NCBI RefSeq assembly: GCF_048541825.1
Contig: NZ_CP183333.1
Location: 62,001-126,000, forward strand
DNA: 64,000 nucleotides
Reading direction: 5' to 3'
Origin: Caulobacter sp048541825
GTDB lineage: Bacteria > Pseudomonadota > Alphaproteobacteria > Caulobacterales > Caulobacteraceae
The translations under genes were made by a program, and so were the position numbers. The notes beneath the pieces were generated by a model. The model searched no databases. It was not told where the DNA came from and was given only the letters and a program-made list of their open reading frames with translations. Of the stretch, positions 1-8,805 are shown piece by piece. Each line of letters begins with the position of its first letter. Position 1 is the first letter of the stretch.

Positions 1-1979
1 CAGACGCCGCACGAACCCGATCGGCAACTATGCAAGGGAGAAAGGCCCTCGCGCTCGGCAAGCTCAAGAAGCGTTCCATCCCCCGGCCGCCAGGTCGCGT
101 GCTTACCGCTGGCGCGGAACTCCACCTCCACGGCCGGTCCACCGCCTTCAGTGGCCGCGTTTGGTGCTGCTTTCCGGCCTGTTGCGCTCACGGTCGTCTC
201 AGCGGCCTTGGGCTTTATTGCAGCCGGACCAAAGGTTTCTGAGTGGATGCGCTCGGGACGAACGCCCATCCCCAACAGACCCTGCGACAGGGCGCTCATG
301 AATGGCGGCGGTCCGCAAAGGTAGAACTCGTAGTCGTCGAAAGGCAGCCTGGCCTTCAGGAGGGCCAGGTCCACCCAACCGGCTACGTCGTGGTCGCGCC
401 CCAAGACATCGTTCGGCAAGGGCTCATTATAGGCCGTGACCATCGTGAGGTTGCTATGCCTTGCGCATTTGTCGAGCATGTGGTGGCGGAAGGCATGGTC
501 AAGGCTGTTGCGCGCACCGTGGAAAAACCACAGGCGCTGCTGTGAACGGCTGCGGCCGTTATTGACGAGGATCCGATTGATCATCGCGATCATCGGCGTA
601 ACCCCGATACCCGCGGAAAGCAGGACCGCCGGTCGCGGCGCAGCTTCGTCAAAGACAAACTCGCCACGTGGTGGGAGGAGCTCGACGACGTCACCAACGC
701 TCAGCTGATGGACGGCCTCTGAAAAACGGCCCTGTCGCTTGACGCTTATGCGGTAGCTTGAGCCATTGGCGGCGTCTGAAACTGTATAGGGGCGCAATTC
801 CAGCGCGCCGTTCACTGTCAAGCGCACAAAGATGTGCTGCCCAGCCTTGTGGACGGGCACGCTGCCTCCATCCATCGGCTTCAGAACCAGAGACCGTACC
901 GTCTCGGTTTCGGGCTCGGCCCATGCGACGCGAAAAGCACGAAATTCGCCCTTGCCCCAGGCGCCGGGCTCGGTGGCCTCCCAAGATCCAGTCTTATCCA
1001 AATAGGGTGATGCCTCAACGTCTCCGATCGCACGGATCGACAGGCTGGCGGCAACCTTCACGGTCTCCAGAACGGTAAACTGCAAGAGCCGCTCGGCCCC
1101 AGCGAAGCCCGCCACCTCGGGCCCGTCCCAGATGATCTCGGCCTTCGCCGAGATGTGCCAAAGATCACCGGTCGAAAAATCGGGGAAGACAAGTCCGACA
1201 CGCGGTTCGACGAGGATGTTGCCCAGGGTGTTGAACAGGAAATTCCCCAGGAAATCCGGGATGGTGAGCACATCACCCTGAACCCTGACAAAGCCAGGTT
1301 TGCCGCCCCGATGGGAAACATCGACACCGTTGACTGGATCTAGCGCGGCCTTGTCGGTGTGGGTTGAGGCGATGAAGAACGTGTCCGCCTGGGCTACGAG
1401 CAACGCGGCCTCTTGGGACAGCCCTGGGGTTCGCTTGGGGGGAGCGTGCTGGCCCAGCAGCATCTGGTCCACGCGCTCGAAATGACGCCCCTGGATGTAC
1501 TGAGGGCAGTTACCAAAGCTCTGGTCCACAGCGACTGAAAAGCCCTCGGGCCCTCGGGCTGAAACCCGCCCGTTCACCCGGTTACGGCGTCGGGTGTGGA
1601 GTTCGATGCCTAGAAAGCCGACCGGTTGCCCTGCGGCCACGCCTTCGGCCGCGGGGTCCCCAGAGGAGAATGCCGCAGCCAGGGTAAGCGTTGCGGCGCT
1701 CGGAGACTGGACGAAGCCCGGCGCGCCGTCGAGCAGCGTCGCCCAGGGCTGGCCCGTGGCGTCACGAGATCCCAAGACGATGAACGGCAGCTGTTCGAAA
1801 AACGTCCGGTGCTGATCGGGCATCTGACCGCGGATGATTTTCCGGCCGGTCGCTTCAATCTTTGCCCGCACGCCCAGACGTTCCTGGAGCGCCTGCTCGC
1901 CCTCGTGGAAGGGGGAGCGGTCGTGGGGCCAACGGGTGGGATCGCCATGTGTCACTGAAACTTGCTCCAATGGCGGCAC
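1..1979 (-). CDS. PNPOx-like / ferredoxin-reductase / 2Fe-2S fusion protein (C-terminus cut by window edge)
   Basis: Reading the minus strand gives an uninterrupted frame of about 659 residues that runs off the left edge. The N-terminal half resembles pyridoxamine-phosphate-oxidase-like flavin domains (motifs DPTRWPHDRSPFHEGE and VGLVFPDFSTGDLWHISA). The middle is an FNR-type FAD/NAD(P)H reductase, with RPYTVSDA for FAD and LLSAGIGVTPMIAM and YLCGPPPFM for nucleotide binding. The visible end is a plant-type ferredoxin domain with HSCRSGSCGV, the first cysteines of CxxxxCxxC. The protein should pass electrons from NAD(P)H through flavin and 2Fe-2S. The start is unclear: GTG at 1979 or GTG at 1955, with a TAA stop about 24 nt upstream. 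It lies downstream of a GST on the same strand, a common pairing. The substrate is unknown. Confidence 0.85.
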   Translation of the reverse strand, partial: MPPLEQVSVTHGDPTRWPHDRSPFHEGEQALQERLGVRAKIEATGRKIIRGQMPDQHRTFFEQLPFIVLGSRDATGQPWATLLDGAPGFVQSPSAATLTLAAAFSSGDPAAEGVAAGQPVGFLGIELHTRRRNRVNGRVSARGPEGFSVAVDQSFGNCPQYIQGRHFERVDQMLLGQHAPPKRTPGLSQEAALLVAQADTFFIASTHTDKAALDPVNGVDVSHRGGKPGFVRVQGDVLTIPDFLGNFLFNTLGNILVEPRVGLVFPDFSTGDLWHISAKAEIIWDGPEVAGFAGAERLLQFTVLETVKVAASLSIRAIGDVEASPYLDKTGSWEATEPGAWGKGEFRAFRVAWAEPETETVRSLVLKPMDGGSVPVHKAGQHIFVRLTVNGALELRPYTVSDAANGSSYRISVKRQGRFSEAVHQLSVGDVVELLPPRGEFVFDEAAPRPAVLLSAGIGVTPMIAMINRILVNNGRSRSQQRLWFFHGARNSLDHAFRHHMLDKCARHSNLTMVTAYNEPLPNDVLGRDHDVAGWVDLALLKARLPFDDYEFYLCGPPPFMSALSQGLLGMGVRPERIHSETFGPAAIKPKAAETTVSATGRKAAPNAATEGGGPAVEVEFRASGKHATWRPGDGTLLELAEREGLSPLHSCRSGSCGV

Positions 1980-2134
1980 CAACGCGCCGGCCCCATCTGT
2001 AGATTAGCAGGGCATGCCGGTCGCCAGACAATCCAGGCGAAGGGCCTGGAACTCTTGCTGGGATAACGGCGCCAGGGTGTCGCACCGATCAACGCGGCTG
2101 AAGAAATTCAGCAGCTGTCGGCTTAGGCGGGTGA

Positions 2135-2746
2135 TCATTTGACCAGACCGACCGGAGTGCTTTGCATCGGCACGAAGCCAGGAAGCGCCTCGACGCGGGC
2201 CAGCCAGGCCCCAACGTTCTTGTAGCTTTCCAGGGCCACGTTGCCCTCCGGCGCGTGTGCCACATAGGTGTAGGCCGCCACGTCGGCGATCGTGGGGCGG
2301 TCACCGGCCAGGAAGTCCGAACCTGCCAGCTCGCTATCCATGACCTGCAGAATGGTATGAGCGCGCGCGATGACTTCGGCGGCATTCAGACCCGCACCAA
2401 AGACGGTGATCAGTCGTGCAGCGGCCGGACCTGAAGCGATTTGGCCCGCAGCAATCGACAGCCAACGCTGCACCCTGGCGGCAGTCGCTGCATCTTTCGG
2501 GAGCCAGTCGGCACGATCGAACTTCTTGGCCAGATAGACGAGGATCGCATTGGAATCGGCAACGACGACGTCACCATCCTTCAGGACGGGAACCTGGCCC
2601 AGAGAATTGAGGGCGAGGAAGTCGGCCTGCTTGTGGGCGCCCTTGCGCAGGTCGACCTCGACGAACTCGGCGGTCTCGCCCAGCAGCGACAGAAAGAGTT
2701 CGACGCGGTGCGAGTGGCCCGAAAGCGGGAAACGATAGAATTGCAT
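2135..2746 (-). CDS. Glutathione S-transferase family protein
   Basis: This 203-residue protein has the usual cytosolic GST length and layout. An N-terminal thioredoxin-like domain (MQFYRFPLSGHSHRVELFLS) carries the cis-proline region GQVPVLKDGD and the glutathione-contacting ADSNAILVYLA. A helical C-terminal domain contains the N-capping-like segment RPTIADVAAYTYV. It should conjugate or transfer glutathione in the cytosol; the substrate cannot be read. It is transcribed toward the PNPOx/FNR fusion, about 155 nt downstream, so the two may be co-expressed. The ATG at 2746 matches the family N-terminus. Confidence 0.9.
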   Translation of the reverse strand: MQFYRFPLSGHSHRVELFLSLLGETAEFVEVDLRKGAHKQADFLALNSLGQVPVLKDGDVVVADSNAILVYLAKKFDRADWLPKDAATAARVQRWLSIAAGQIASGPAAARLITVFGAGLNAAEVIARAHTILQVMDSELAGSDFLAGDRPTIADVAAYTYVAHAPEGNVALESYKNVGAWLARVEALPGFVPMQSTPVGLVK

Positions 2747-3130
2747 GGATGTTCTCCGGTTTGAAACTTACCCCTTCAACATGACGGCTGGCTTCCTGGT
2801 GCTGAACGGTCGAAATGCGGAAGAGCCGATTTCAATCTGCGTAATAAAGGCCGAAGTTCTGAGCCCGCCTTAGGCTCAAAGGATCTGGTAATTTTCCCCT
2901 GTGGCCTGGATGTCGCGATCACCACCTCGAGGGCCCCGTTGGAAGAACCAGCTACTTGGGGAAGGCGTCATTGCGCCTCGGTGTTCTGCGGTTCATCCGA
3001 ACGTCTTGAAACGCTGACTTGTGGAAACCATGGCTAATCACCGACGGTGATAGGTCGCAGACTGGCCCCGTTGATTTCACGTTTGGGGGCCAGCTCCCGA
3101 AAGGAGCTGGTTGACGGTGGCGTTTTCCCG
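2747..3130. other. Intergenic region between divergent GST and mug genes
   Basis: About 380 bases that must hold the promoters of the leftward GST gene and the rightward glycosylase gene. I see no coding frame with family character and no clear palindrome or repeat. Confidence 0.4.
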
Positions 3131-3829
3131 ATGACCAAACCTCTGCCAGACATTGTGGGCCCCGATCTCAACATCCTTGTCTGTGGCCTGAACCCAGGCC
3201 TGACCGCTGCTGCTACGGGGCGGCATTTTGCCGGACGGGGTAACCGGTTCTGGAAGGTTCTCCACCTTTCCGGTTTCACACCAAGGCTGTTGCTCCCCGA
3301 GCAGGACCAGGAGCTCCTGGAATACGGCATAGGGCTGACATGCGTCGTCGACCGTCCGACTGCTGAGGCGAGCGAGGTTCAGGACGACGAGTTTATCCGC
3401 GGTGCTCAAGGCGTCGAGAGGCGCGTGCGAGAGCTGAAACCGCGATATGTGGCCTTCCTTGGAAAGGCTGCCTACGCCGCCATCTTGGGCAGTACGGCTT
3501 TCGATTGGGGCGAACAGACCCGCACGTTCGGAGGCTGCAAGGTCTGGCTGCTGCCCAATCCCAGCGGCCGCAATCGCGCCTTCAGCACGCTCCAGCTCGT
3601 GGCGGCCTATTCTGCGCTTCTCCGAGCTTGTTCGGGCAACAACGCACCCGTGTTCGGCCCGCAGCTGGACGGATCAGGCACGGTCGGATCTCATGCTCTG
3701 GACGGCACCGAGGCTGGTCGCCAAGACGGTGCTGGCGTGACGTTGATCTCAAGGTGCGGCCAAACGGGCCGCCATCCGGGGCAAGGCTCGATCTCTTTGG
3801 AGCCGTCAGATCGGGCGGATCCTAGTTAA
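3131..3829 (+). CDS. mug: Mismatch-specific uracil/thymine DNA glycosylase (Mug/TDG family)
   Basis: The first ~165 residues match the Mug family of the uracil-DNA glycosylase superfamily. CGLNPGLTAAATGRHFAGRGNRFW holds the GLNPG motif with the catalytic-loop Asn, and LLPNPSGRNRAF is the second active-site loop. The enzyme excises uracil, thymine or ethenocytosine from mismatches with G. I chose the ATG at 3131 (MTKPLPDIVGPDL) because it begins where the family begins; an ATG at 3047 adds 28 residues with no family likeness. The protein is 232 residues against about 170 in E. coli, so the last ~65 residues are extra and may come from a frame change near the end. It overlaps the LysR gene tail-to-tail by 8 nt. 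Confidence 0.85.
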   Translation: MTKPLPDIVGPDLNILVCGLNPGLTAAATGRHFAGRGNRFWKVLHLSGFTPRLLLPEQDQELLEYGIGLTCVVDRPTAEASEVQDDEFIRGAQGVERRVRELKPRYVAFLGKAAYAAILGSTAFDWGEQTRTFGGCKVWLLPNPSGRNRAFSTLQLVAAYSALLRACSGNNAPVFGPQLDGSGTVGSHALDGTEAGRQDGAGVTLISRCGQTGRHPGQGSISLEPSDRADPS

Positions 3830-4718
3830 ATAGGCGGTTGGCCCTTAGCCGGTCCACGGCGAGATCTACAAAGGCACGCACCTTGGCTGAGGCCCGCCGA
3901 CCTTCAGGATGAACCACGTGGATAGGCAACGGCTCTTCCTCGTAGTCGGCCAGAACGATCTGCAGGTCGCCATCGCGCAGTTCTGCGCCGATTTGGTAGG
4001 ACAGGATGCGAGTTAGCCCCCACCCCGACCGAGCGGCATCGATAACGGCCTGGTTGCTGTTACAGAAAAGGCGAGGCTCGACCACGGTCGAAACCTTGCG
4101 CTCGCGACCAAACCGCCACTCTAGATTGGTCCACGCGCTCGTCGCCGCGACAATCCGATGTCCAGCCAGATCCTGGGGTACGCTAGGGGCCCCATGTTGC
4201 TCGAAGTATTTCGGAGAACCGCAGATCACCCGCCGCACCTGGCCAACGCGAATGGCCGCAAGGCCGGAGTCGCTGAGGTGGCCGATGCGCAGGGCCACAT
4301 CGACGCCTTCTTCAACAAGATTGGTGACCCGGTCGAGAAACAGCGACTTGCCAACGACCTGACTGTTCTGTTCCAAGTACTCCTGCAGGATTGGCATGAC
4401 GTACATCTGTCCAAACAGCACGGAAGCGGTGACTGTCAGGCTGCCCTTGGCCTCGCTGTAGGCACCCGACGCCACGGCGTCGGCCTCTTCGATGTATGAG
4501 AGAATTTTTTGGCAGTCGTCAAAGTAGCGCTGGCCGACTTCGGTCAGGCGCACCACGCGCGTCGTGCGTGTAAATAGCCGAGCCCCCAGCCCCTCTTCGA
4601 GAAGTGCTACAGCTCTCGTGACCGCCGGCGGGCTCATATTCAGCTGTCGAGCGGCTTCGGCAAATCCACCGCTTTCAGCGACCTTGACGAACACCTGCAT
4701 AGCCAAGAGGCGTGCCAC
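3822..4718 (-). CDS. LysR-family transcriptional regulator
   Basis: A standard 298-residue LysR protein. The N-terminal winged HTH (MQVFVKVAESGGFAEAARQL, then NMSPPAVTRAVALLEEGLGARLF) is followed by a periplasmic-binding-like effector domain. The HTH and the subgroup style (VALRIGHLSDSGLAA, with HVVHPEGRRASAKVRAFVD near the end) are typical of LysR proteins beside oxidoreductase genes. The target is not evident: the GST/PNPOx genes lie beyond mug, and the 125-aa gene ending at 4827 lies upstream on the same strand. Confidence 0.9.
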   Translation of the reverse strand: MARLLAMQVFVKVAESGGFAEAARQLNMSPPAVTRAVALLEEGLGARLFTRTTRVVRLTEVGQRYFDDCQKILSYIEEADAVASGAYSEAKGSLTVTASVLFGQMYVMPILQEYLEQNSQVVGKSLFLDRVTNLVEEGVDVALRIGHLSDSGLAAIRVGQVRRVICGSPKYFEQHGAPSVPQDLAGHRIVAATSAWTNLEWRFGRERKVSTVVEPRLFCNSNQAVIDAARSGWGLTRILSYQIGAELRDGDLQIVLADYEEEPLPIHVVHPEGRRASAKVRAFVDLAVDRLRANRLFN

Positions 4719-4826
4719 GTTTCATTTCCCCGCCGAATCTGATGGCAGAAGGCTTACCTATCAATTTTGCAAAGTCCATCTTGGGGTCACCCCGACAGGC
4801 GTACACGCGAGCCCGGGCCCTTTGCT

Positions 4827-5204
4827 TCAGTGCTGGGCTTTGATTGGGGGAACCAGACGGTCTGGCCTGGAGGCCACTGTTATCTCGAGCATGGCCAGTT
4901 CCAGAGCCCGGGCCTCGACAAGATCCAGCTCTTCGCGGTTGAGCCCCATGCGTAGCGCGCGGGCCCGGCTCGTGGCGATCGCGATCTCGCTGAAAGACCG
5001 CACGGCCAGGGCAAAGCCTATGGCCGCTGAGCATTTGACGTCGAAACTCCGGCCTGCCCACGCCGCATCGATTTCCGCGCCCGTCAAACCTGCCGAGCGG
5101 GCCTCTTGCTCAAGTTTGTCTCTAGTCTCGCAACAGACGCAGCGCGCCAACAAGGCGAGCGCCAGCTGGGCGTCCAGGCTCGAAGACAGGCTAATCCGCT
5201 TCAT
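4827..5204 (-). CDS. Small helical protein, possible divergent carboxymuconolactone decarboxylase/AhpD-like
   Basis: A 125-residue, mostly helical protein. The order of segments, LARCVCCETRDKLEQEARSAGLTGAEIDAAW followed by a second helical pair with SAAIGFALAVRSF, resembles the AhpD/CMD fold, where a CxxC-bearing helix precedes 'GLs..EI.A'. The cysteines are present (CVCC), but the histidine of the AhpD CxxCxxxH motif is replaced (ETRD), so peroxidase-partner activity is doubtful. ATG 5204 is used. The gene follows the YHS gene and a strong hairpin on the same strand. The family call is an inference. Confidence 0.6.
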   Translation of the reverse strand: MKRISLSSSLDAQLALALLARCVCCETRDKLEQEARSAGLTGAEIDAAWAGRSFDVKCSAAIGFALAVRSFSEIAIATSRARALRMGLNREELDLVEARALELAMLEITVASRPDRLVPPIKAQH

Positions 5205-5253
5205 TGGGAAGGCTCACTTTCATCAGATGGAAACGACGATCCCGACGCCCCTT

Positions 5254-5279
5254 CAGGATGCTCATTGTTGAGCATCCTG
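5254..5279. repeat. Strong inverted repeat (11-bp stem, 4-nt loop)
   Basis: CAGGATGCTCA and TGAGCATCCTG flank TTGT, a perfect 11-bp stem. It can be lengthened by CGCCCC/GGGGCG across a two-base bulge. The hairpin lies between the end of the YHS gene (5411) and the start of the next minus-strand gene (5204). It could be a terminator or attenuator, although no T-run follows on either strand. Confidence 0.6.
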
Positions 5280-5410
5280 GGGGCGCCGGGCGTCCGCCGG
5301 ACCAGACCAGGAGGGGGGCGGGCGGTGACCTCGCGCTCCCCTATCGACCTTCCACAGGGAGGCAAGGGGGAAGGCCCGACCGGTCCGGCAAGAGGTTGCC
5401 GTTAGGCCTA

Positions 5411-5905
5411 CTACAGGCTGTCGGGGGTCTTGCTCATGATCTCGGGCCAGTTTTCCTCGGCCTTGACGAGGTTGCCCGGAATGTCACGGCCCCAGGCGAC
5501 GGACACGTCCTGATTGACGTTGAGGTAGAGCTTTTTGTCGACGATCTTCCAGACCATCGGGTCGCCGTCGAGCTTCTTTTCGAGGGCCACGCCCATGGCG
5601 CAGAAGCCACCATATTGCGGTGCATAGGTGGCCGGGCTGGCCTTGAACGTCTTCAGGCTCTGGGCCGAGGCGAAGTGATAGGTGGCGCCGTTGAACTTGG
5701 CCGAATAGCGGGCCTCGCCCAGGGTCGGCTTGCCGGCGCTGAAATAGGCGACCGGATCATAGCCGCGCAGGGCCAGATTGGCGGTGTCGGTGTTGACGGC
5801 CGACGTCGACGTGGGAACGACGGCGTGGGCCTGGGTCGTGAGGACGGGGGCAGCGATCATCAGGCTGACAGCGCCGATAATGGCGCGAGCGGCTTTATAG
5901 GACAT
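5411..5905 (-). CDS. Exported YHS-domain protein
   Basis: From ATG 5905 the product is 164 residues. It begins with a Sec signal peptide (MSYKAARAIIGAVSLMIAAP, cleavage probably after TTQAHA). A YHS-domain core follows: ALRGYDPVAYFSAGKPTLG, then YHFASAQSLKTFKASPATYA and PQYGGFCAMGVALEKK. YHS domains with one exposed Cys are often linked to metal or haem handling, but no catalytic role can be assigned. ATG 5905 is chosen over the ATG at 6232 because a GGAG sits 8 nt upstream and the signal peptide starts there. The gene stands alone on this strand. Confidence 0.85.
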   Translation of the reverse strand: MSYKAARAIIGAVSLMIAAPVLTTQAHAVVPTSTSAVNTDTANLALRGYDPVAYFSAGKPTLGEARYSAKFNGATYHFASAQSLKTFKASPATYAPQYGGFCAMGVALEKKLDGDPMVWKIVDKKLYLNVNQDVSVAWGRDIPGNLVKAEENWPEIMSKTPDSL

Positions 5906-6371
5906 TGTGGTCTCCGGTTGCGTCGGCCGGCGTTGGGCGCCGAGCCCCTTGGGACATCGTTGGGCATTGGCGGTGTGCCTCTGAACCCAACGCCAAGGTA
6001 TGGGGCGGTAGGCGAGGGAATAAGCCTCGTTGTGCGCAATTGATTGTTTCATCCCGAGAGCATCCGGCGCCTCGCTGCATCTTGCCTCGTGGCTTGTCGC
6101 GTCCAGGAACCTGCCCCAAGTTTTGGGCTGACCTGGAAGATGAGACGCCTCGGCTATACGACAGCCGTAGTAAATGGACGCAGATCTTTCGACGTGACGG
6201 TCAAGACCGTTCCGCGTGCTGAAACTGATCATTGCCTACAAGGCGGATTATCCCGTCTCAGATTCTGGTGTCTGGTCATTGCAGGGTTCTGGCCGTCGCG
6301 GTCGCGCCCTTTGGCTTTCCTTTCGGCCCTCCGAAGCGCGGCCGTCCACTCCGATGCAAAGGTAGACATCC
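5906..6371. other. Intergenic region between divergent YHS and DUF1348 genes
   Basis: Holds the promoters for the leftward YHS and rightward DUF1348 genes. Long open frames here on both strands look like chance frames in GC-rich DNA. I see no repeats or RNA gene. Confidence 0.35.
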
Positions 6372-6836
6372 ATGGCCCGCCCTCCGCTGCCGCCGTTTGA
6401 TCGTGATGGCGCCATCCAAAAAGTGCGAATGGCGGAAGATGGCTGGAACTCCAGGAACCCGAACGCTGTCTCCCTTGCCTATACTGAGGACAGCGTCTGG
6501 CGGAACCGCGCCGAATTCCTGCAAGGTCGGGCGGCGATCGTCAGCTTCCTGACCGGCAAATGGCAGCGCGAGGCCGAGTATCGGCTCATCAAGGAGCTCT
6601 GGGCCTTCACCGACAACCGCATCGCCGTACGCTTTGCCTACGAATGGCAGGACGCGGCCGGTCAATGGTGGCGCTCCTACGGCAACGAGAACTGGGAGTT
6701 CGACGGCGAGGGGCTGATGCGCCTGCGGATCGCCAGCATCAACGATCTGGAGATCCAGGAGCAGGATCGGCTGTTCCGATGGCCGCAAGGCCGGCGTCCT
6801 GATGACCATCCAGGGCTATCTGATCTGGGTCTCTAA
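6372..6836 (+). CDS. DUF1348 / NTF2-like (SnoaL superfamily) protein
   Basis: A 154-residue protein that closely fits the DUF1348 branch of the NTF2-like fold. Recognisable are AEDGWNSRNPNAVSLAYTED, VWRNRAEFLQGRAAIVSFL, KWQREAEYRLIKELWAF and VRFAYEWQDAAGQWWRSYGN. The fold makes a cone-shaped pocket used for small-molecule binding or isomerisation; no reaction is known for this branch. An AAAGG lies before ATG 6372. The PNPOx-like gene starts 28 nt downstream, so the two probably form an operon. Confidence 0.9.
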   Translation: MARPPLPPFDRDGAIQKVRMAEDGWNSRNPNAVSLAYTEDSVWRNRAEFLQGRAAIVSFLTGKWQREAEYRLIKELWAFTDNRIAVRFAYEWQDAAGQWWRSYGNENWEFDGEGLMRLRIASINDLEIQEQDRLFRWPQGRRPDDHPGLSDLGL

Positions 6837-6864
6837 TCCGCACTAGCAATGGAGGAAGTGACCC

Positions 6865-7455
6865 ATGGGACATAGATTCATGGAGCTGGCTTTCACGCCA
6901 GGTGTCATCGCTGCGCAGGAGGCGCAAGGGAGCCGTCGTGGCTATGAGGGCTTCGACGCCGGCCCGGCCTTCAGCGACGCTCTGGGGTCCCAGGAAGACG
7001 CGTTCATCCTCGAGCGGGACAGTTTTTACCTCGCCACGGTCGGTGAGACCGGCTGGCCCTATGTCCAGCACCGAGGTGGGCCGATTGGGTTTCTGCAGCC
7101 CCTGGACGACCGCCGCCTTGTGTTCCCCGACTATCGCGGAAACCGGCAGTATATCAGCCTTGGCAACATCGATGCGGCATCGAAGGTTTGCCTCTTCCTG
7201 ATGGATTACGAGCAGAAGGTTCGCCTGAAAATCTTTGGCCTGGCATCGGTCAGCTCAGAGCAGCCGGAAGGCTATCTCGACGCCCCGGACGCAACGCGCA
7301 GGCGTGTGGAGCGATATTGGACCATCCAGGTGCAGGGCTTCGATTGGAATTGCCCCCAGCACATTACCCGCCGCTTCCCGGAGCCGCGTGTGCATGAGCT
7401 GGTGAAGTCGCTTAGCGACCGCATTGCTGAGCTAGAGGCGGAAAGGTCAACCTAA
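6865..7455 (+). CDS. Pyridoxamine 5'-phosphate oxidase-like flavin protein
   Basis: A 196-residue PNPOx-like split-barrel protein: QEDAFILERDSFYLATVGE, TGWPYVQHRGGPIGFLQPLD, YRGNRQYISLGNI and KVCLFLMDYEQKVRLKIFG are family hallmarks. Such proteins usually bind FMN or F420; the substrate is unknown, and it is not the housekeeping PdxH. The C-terminal half has QVQGFDWNCPQHITRRF, typical of this subgroup. GGAGG lies 11 nt upstream of ATG 6865. It follows the DUF1348 gene by 28 nt. Confidence 0.9.
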   Translation: MGHRFMELAFTPGVIAAQEAQGSRRGYEGFDAGPAFSDALGSQEDAFILERDSFYLATVGETGWPYVQHRGGPIGFLQPLDDRRLVFPDYRGNRQYISLGNIDAASKVCLFLMDYEQKVRLKIFGLASVSSEQPEGYLDAPDATRRRVERYWTIQVQGFDWNCPQHITRRFPEPRVHELVKSLSDRIAELEAERST

Positions 7456-7621
7456 ACGCCGGACGATCGGCCGCGGACTGCGGCGTCCAGGCCTCTTTGT
7501 CCGAGATAGCCAGCTCAGCGATGCTCCTTGAGCCGGTCGCCAGCAGGCACCAAGAAGCGGTCTCCGGGGGGCGGGGCCGAAGACGCCTGGAGCGGATCAA
7601 GCGGGTGCGCCTTGAAATAGG

Positions 7622-7782
7622 GTTCACCTCAAGAACGAGCGGGTCCATTTCGGGTCTACTCCACCCGCGCCGAGGCCCGGCGCGATCTGTTTGGCTATAC
7701 CGAGGGCTTCTACAATTCACATCGCCTGCATTCGACTCTGGGCTATATCAGTCCTGCCGAGATGGAACGCAGAGCGGCCTAA
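7622..7782 (+). pseudogene. IS3-family transposase (OrfB) C-terminal remnant
   Basis: Plus-strand reading gives LKNERVHF, then after a change of frame RVYSTRAEARRDLFGYTEGF, followed by YNSHRLHSTLGYISPAEMER and a stop at 7780-7782. This is the C-terminal end of the DDE integrase domain of IS3-type transposases, including the NSxRxHSxLGYxSP signature and the final catalytic Glu region. The N-terminal part and orfA are missing and a frameshift is present, so it cannot encode a working enzyme. GTCCACTTTCTCGGGGGAAG just downstream (from 7787) may be the outer end of the element. Confidence 0.8.
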
Positions 7783-7832
7783 CCCCGTCCACTTTCTCGG
7801 GGGAAGATCAGTCATGATCGAGGCCATGGCGG

Positions 7833-8699
7833 TCAACGTTGTAAAGCGCGGAACACGCCGACGATCCACTGTTTGGCAAGCTTGAGATCTGGGCGTTGCT
7901 TGAGATCGGAATGCGTAACCAGCCAAGGGGTGCGCCGGGGCAGGCTAAAAGGCGTATCGACCTCGATCATGCCGGCGCGTTCCGCGAAGATCGCCGGAAG
8001 GGTGGCGATTCCGCCGCCGCCGGCCGCCGCGACCAGCAGAGCACGGGTACTGTTCGTGCGATAAGCAACGGCGTCATCTAGGCCCATCAAGGCGACCCAG
8101 TCGAGTTCAGGAAGACGCCCGTAGCTTTCGTCGTAGATGATCAACCGCTCGGCTTTTAGATCCAGGCGGGCCGGGTCACGCCCGTCCAGATAGGCTTCAC
8201 TGGCGAAGAGGCCCAACTTCAACTCGATCAGCTTCTTGGCGACAAGGCTGGCCCCTTCCGGCCGGGACATGCGAATCGCAAGATCGGCTTGACGACCTGC
8301 CAAGCTTACGACCGAAGCCTGTGAGCGAAGCTCTACTTTCAGAGTGGGGTGCGCCGCTGCGAGCGCCGGAAGCGCGGGAGCTAGGATGTCGGATACGACG
8401 AATTCCGTCGCCGATATGACGACAGGAGCCTGAGAGCCGGTCCGAAGCGCCGCAGCGATACGCTCGAGCCGATCAACGCTGTCCACGACCTCACCGGCGC
8501 AGGCTGCGATACGCACCCCGTCCGGCGTCAGCCGCGCGCCGTCCCGGCGGCGGTCCAAAAGGCGCAGGTTAAGCCTAGCTTCAAGCAGGTCCAGCCGCCG
8601 CGCGACGGTCGACACCGCAACGCCCCCCGCCTTGGCCGCGCCGCTTAAGGAGCCGGTCTCCGCGACCTGCAGGAGCCAGTCAAGGTCGCCACTATCCAT
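7833..8699 (-). CDS. LysR-family transcriptional regulator
   Basis: A 288-residue LysR protein with an N-terminal HTH (MDSGDLDWLLQVAETGSLSG, then AAKAGGVAVSTVARRLDLLE) and a co-inducer domain (ISATEFVVSDILAPALPALA, later LAIRMSRPEG). It is divergent from the operon beginning at 8806, with about 107 nt between the two starts. By the usual LysR arrangement it probably regulates that monooxygenase-like/ADH/thioesterase operon. Confidence 0.9.
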   Translation of the reverse strand: MDSGDLDWLLQVAETGSLSGAAKAGGVAVSTVARRLDLLEARLNLRLLDRRRDGARLTPDGVRIAACAGEVVDSVDRLERIAAALRTGSQAPVVISATEFVVSDILAPALPALAAAHPTLKVELRSQASVVSLAGRQADLAIRMSRPEGASLVAKKLIELKLGLFASEAYLDGRDPARLDLKAERLIIYDESYGRLPELDWVALMGLDDAVAYRTNSTRALLVAAAGGGGIATLPAIFAERAGMIEVDTPFSLPRRTPWLVTHSDLKQRPDLKLAKQWIVGVFRALQR

Positions 8700-8805
8700 C
8701 CCTGATTTGTGCCGGCCTGTTGCGCGATGCGCAACTTCGATTTGCGCAGGTAGAGACTGGCAAGATCAGGCCTTTTCGAGAACATGGTGCCCGAAGGAGA
8801 TACAA

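Noticed and set aside
5204..6043. Plus-strand open frame of 279 codons
   Set aside because: It is antisense to the YHS gene, which has a signal peptide, family motifs and a ribosome site.
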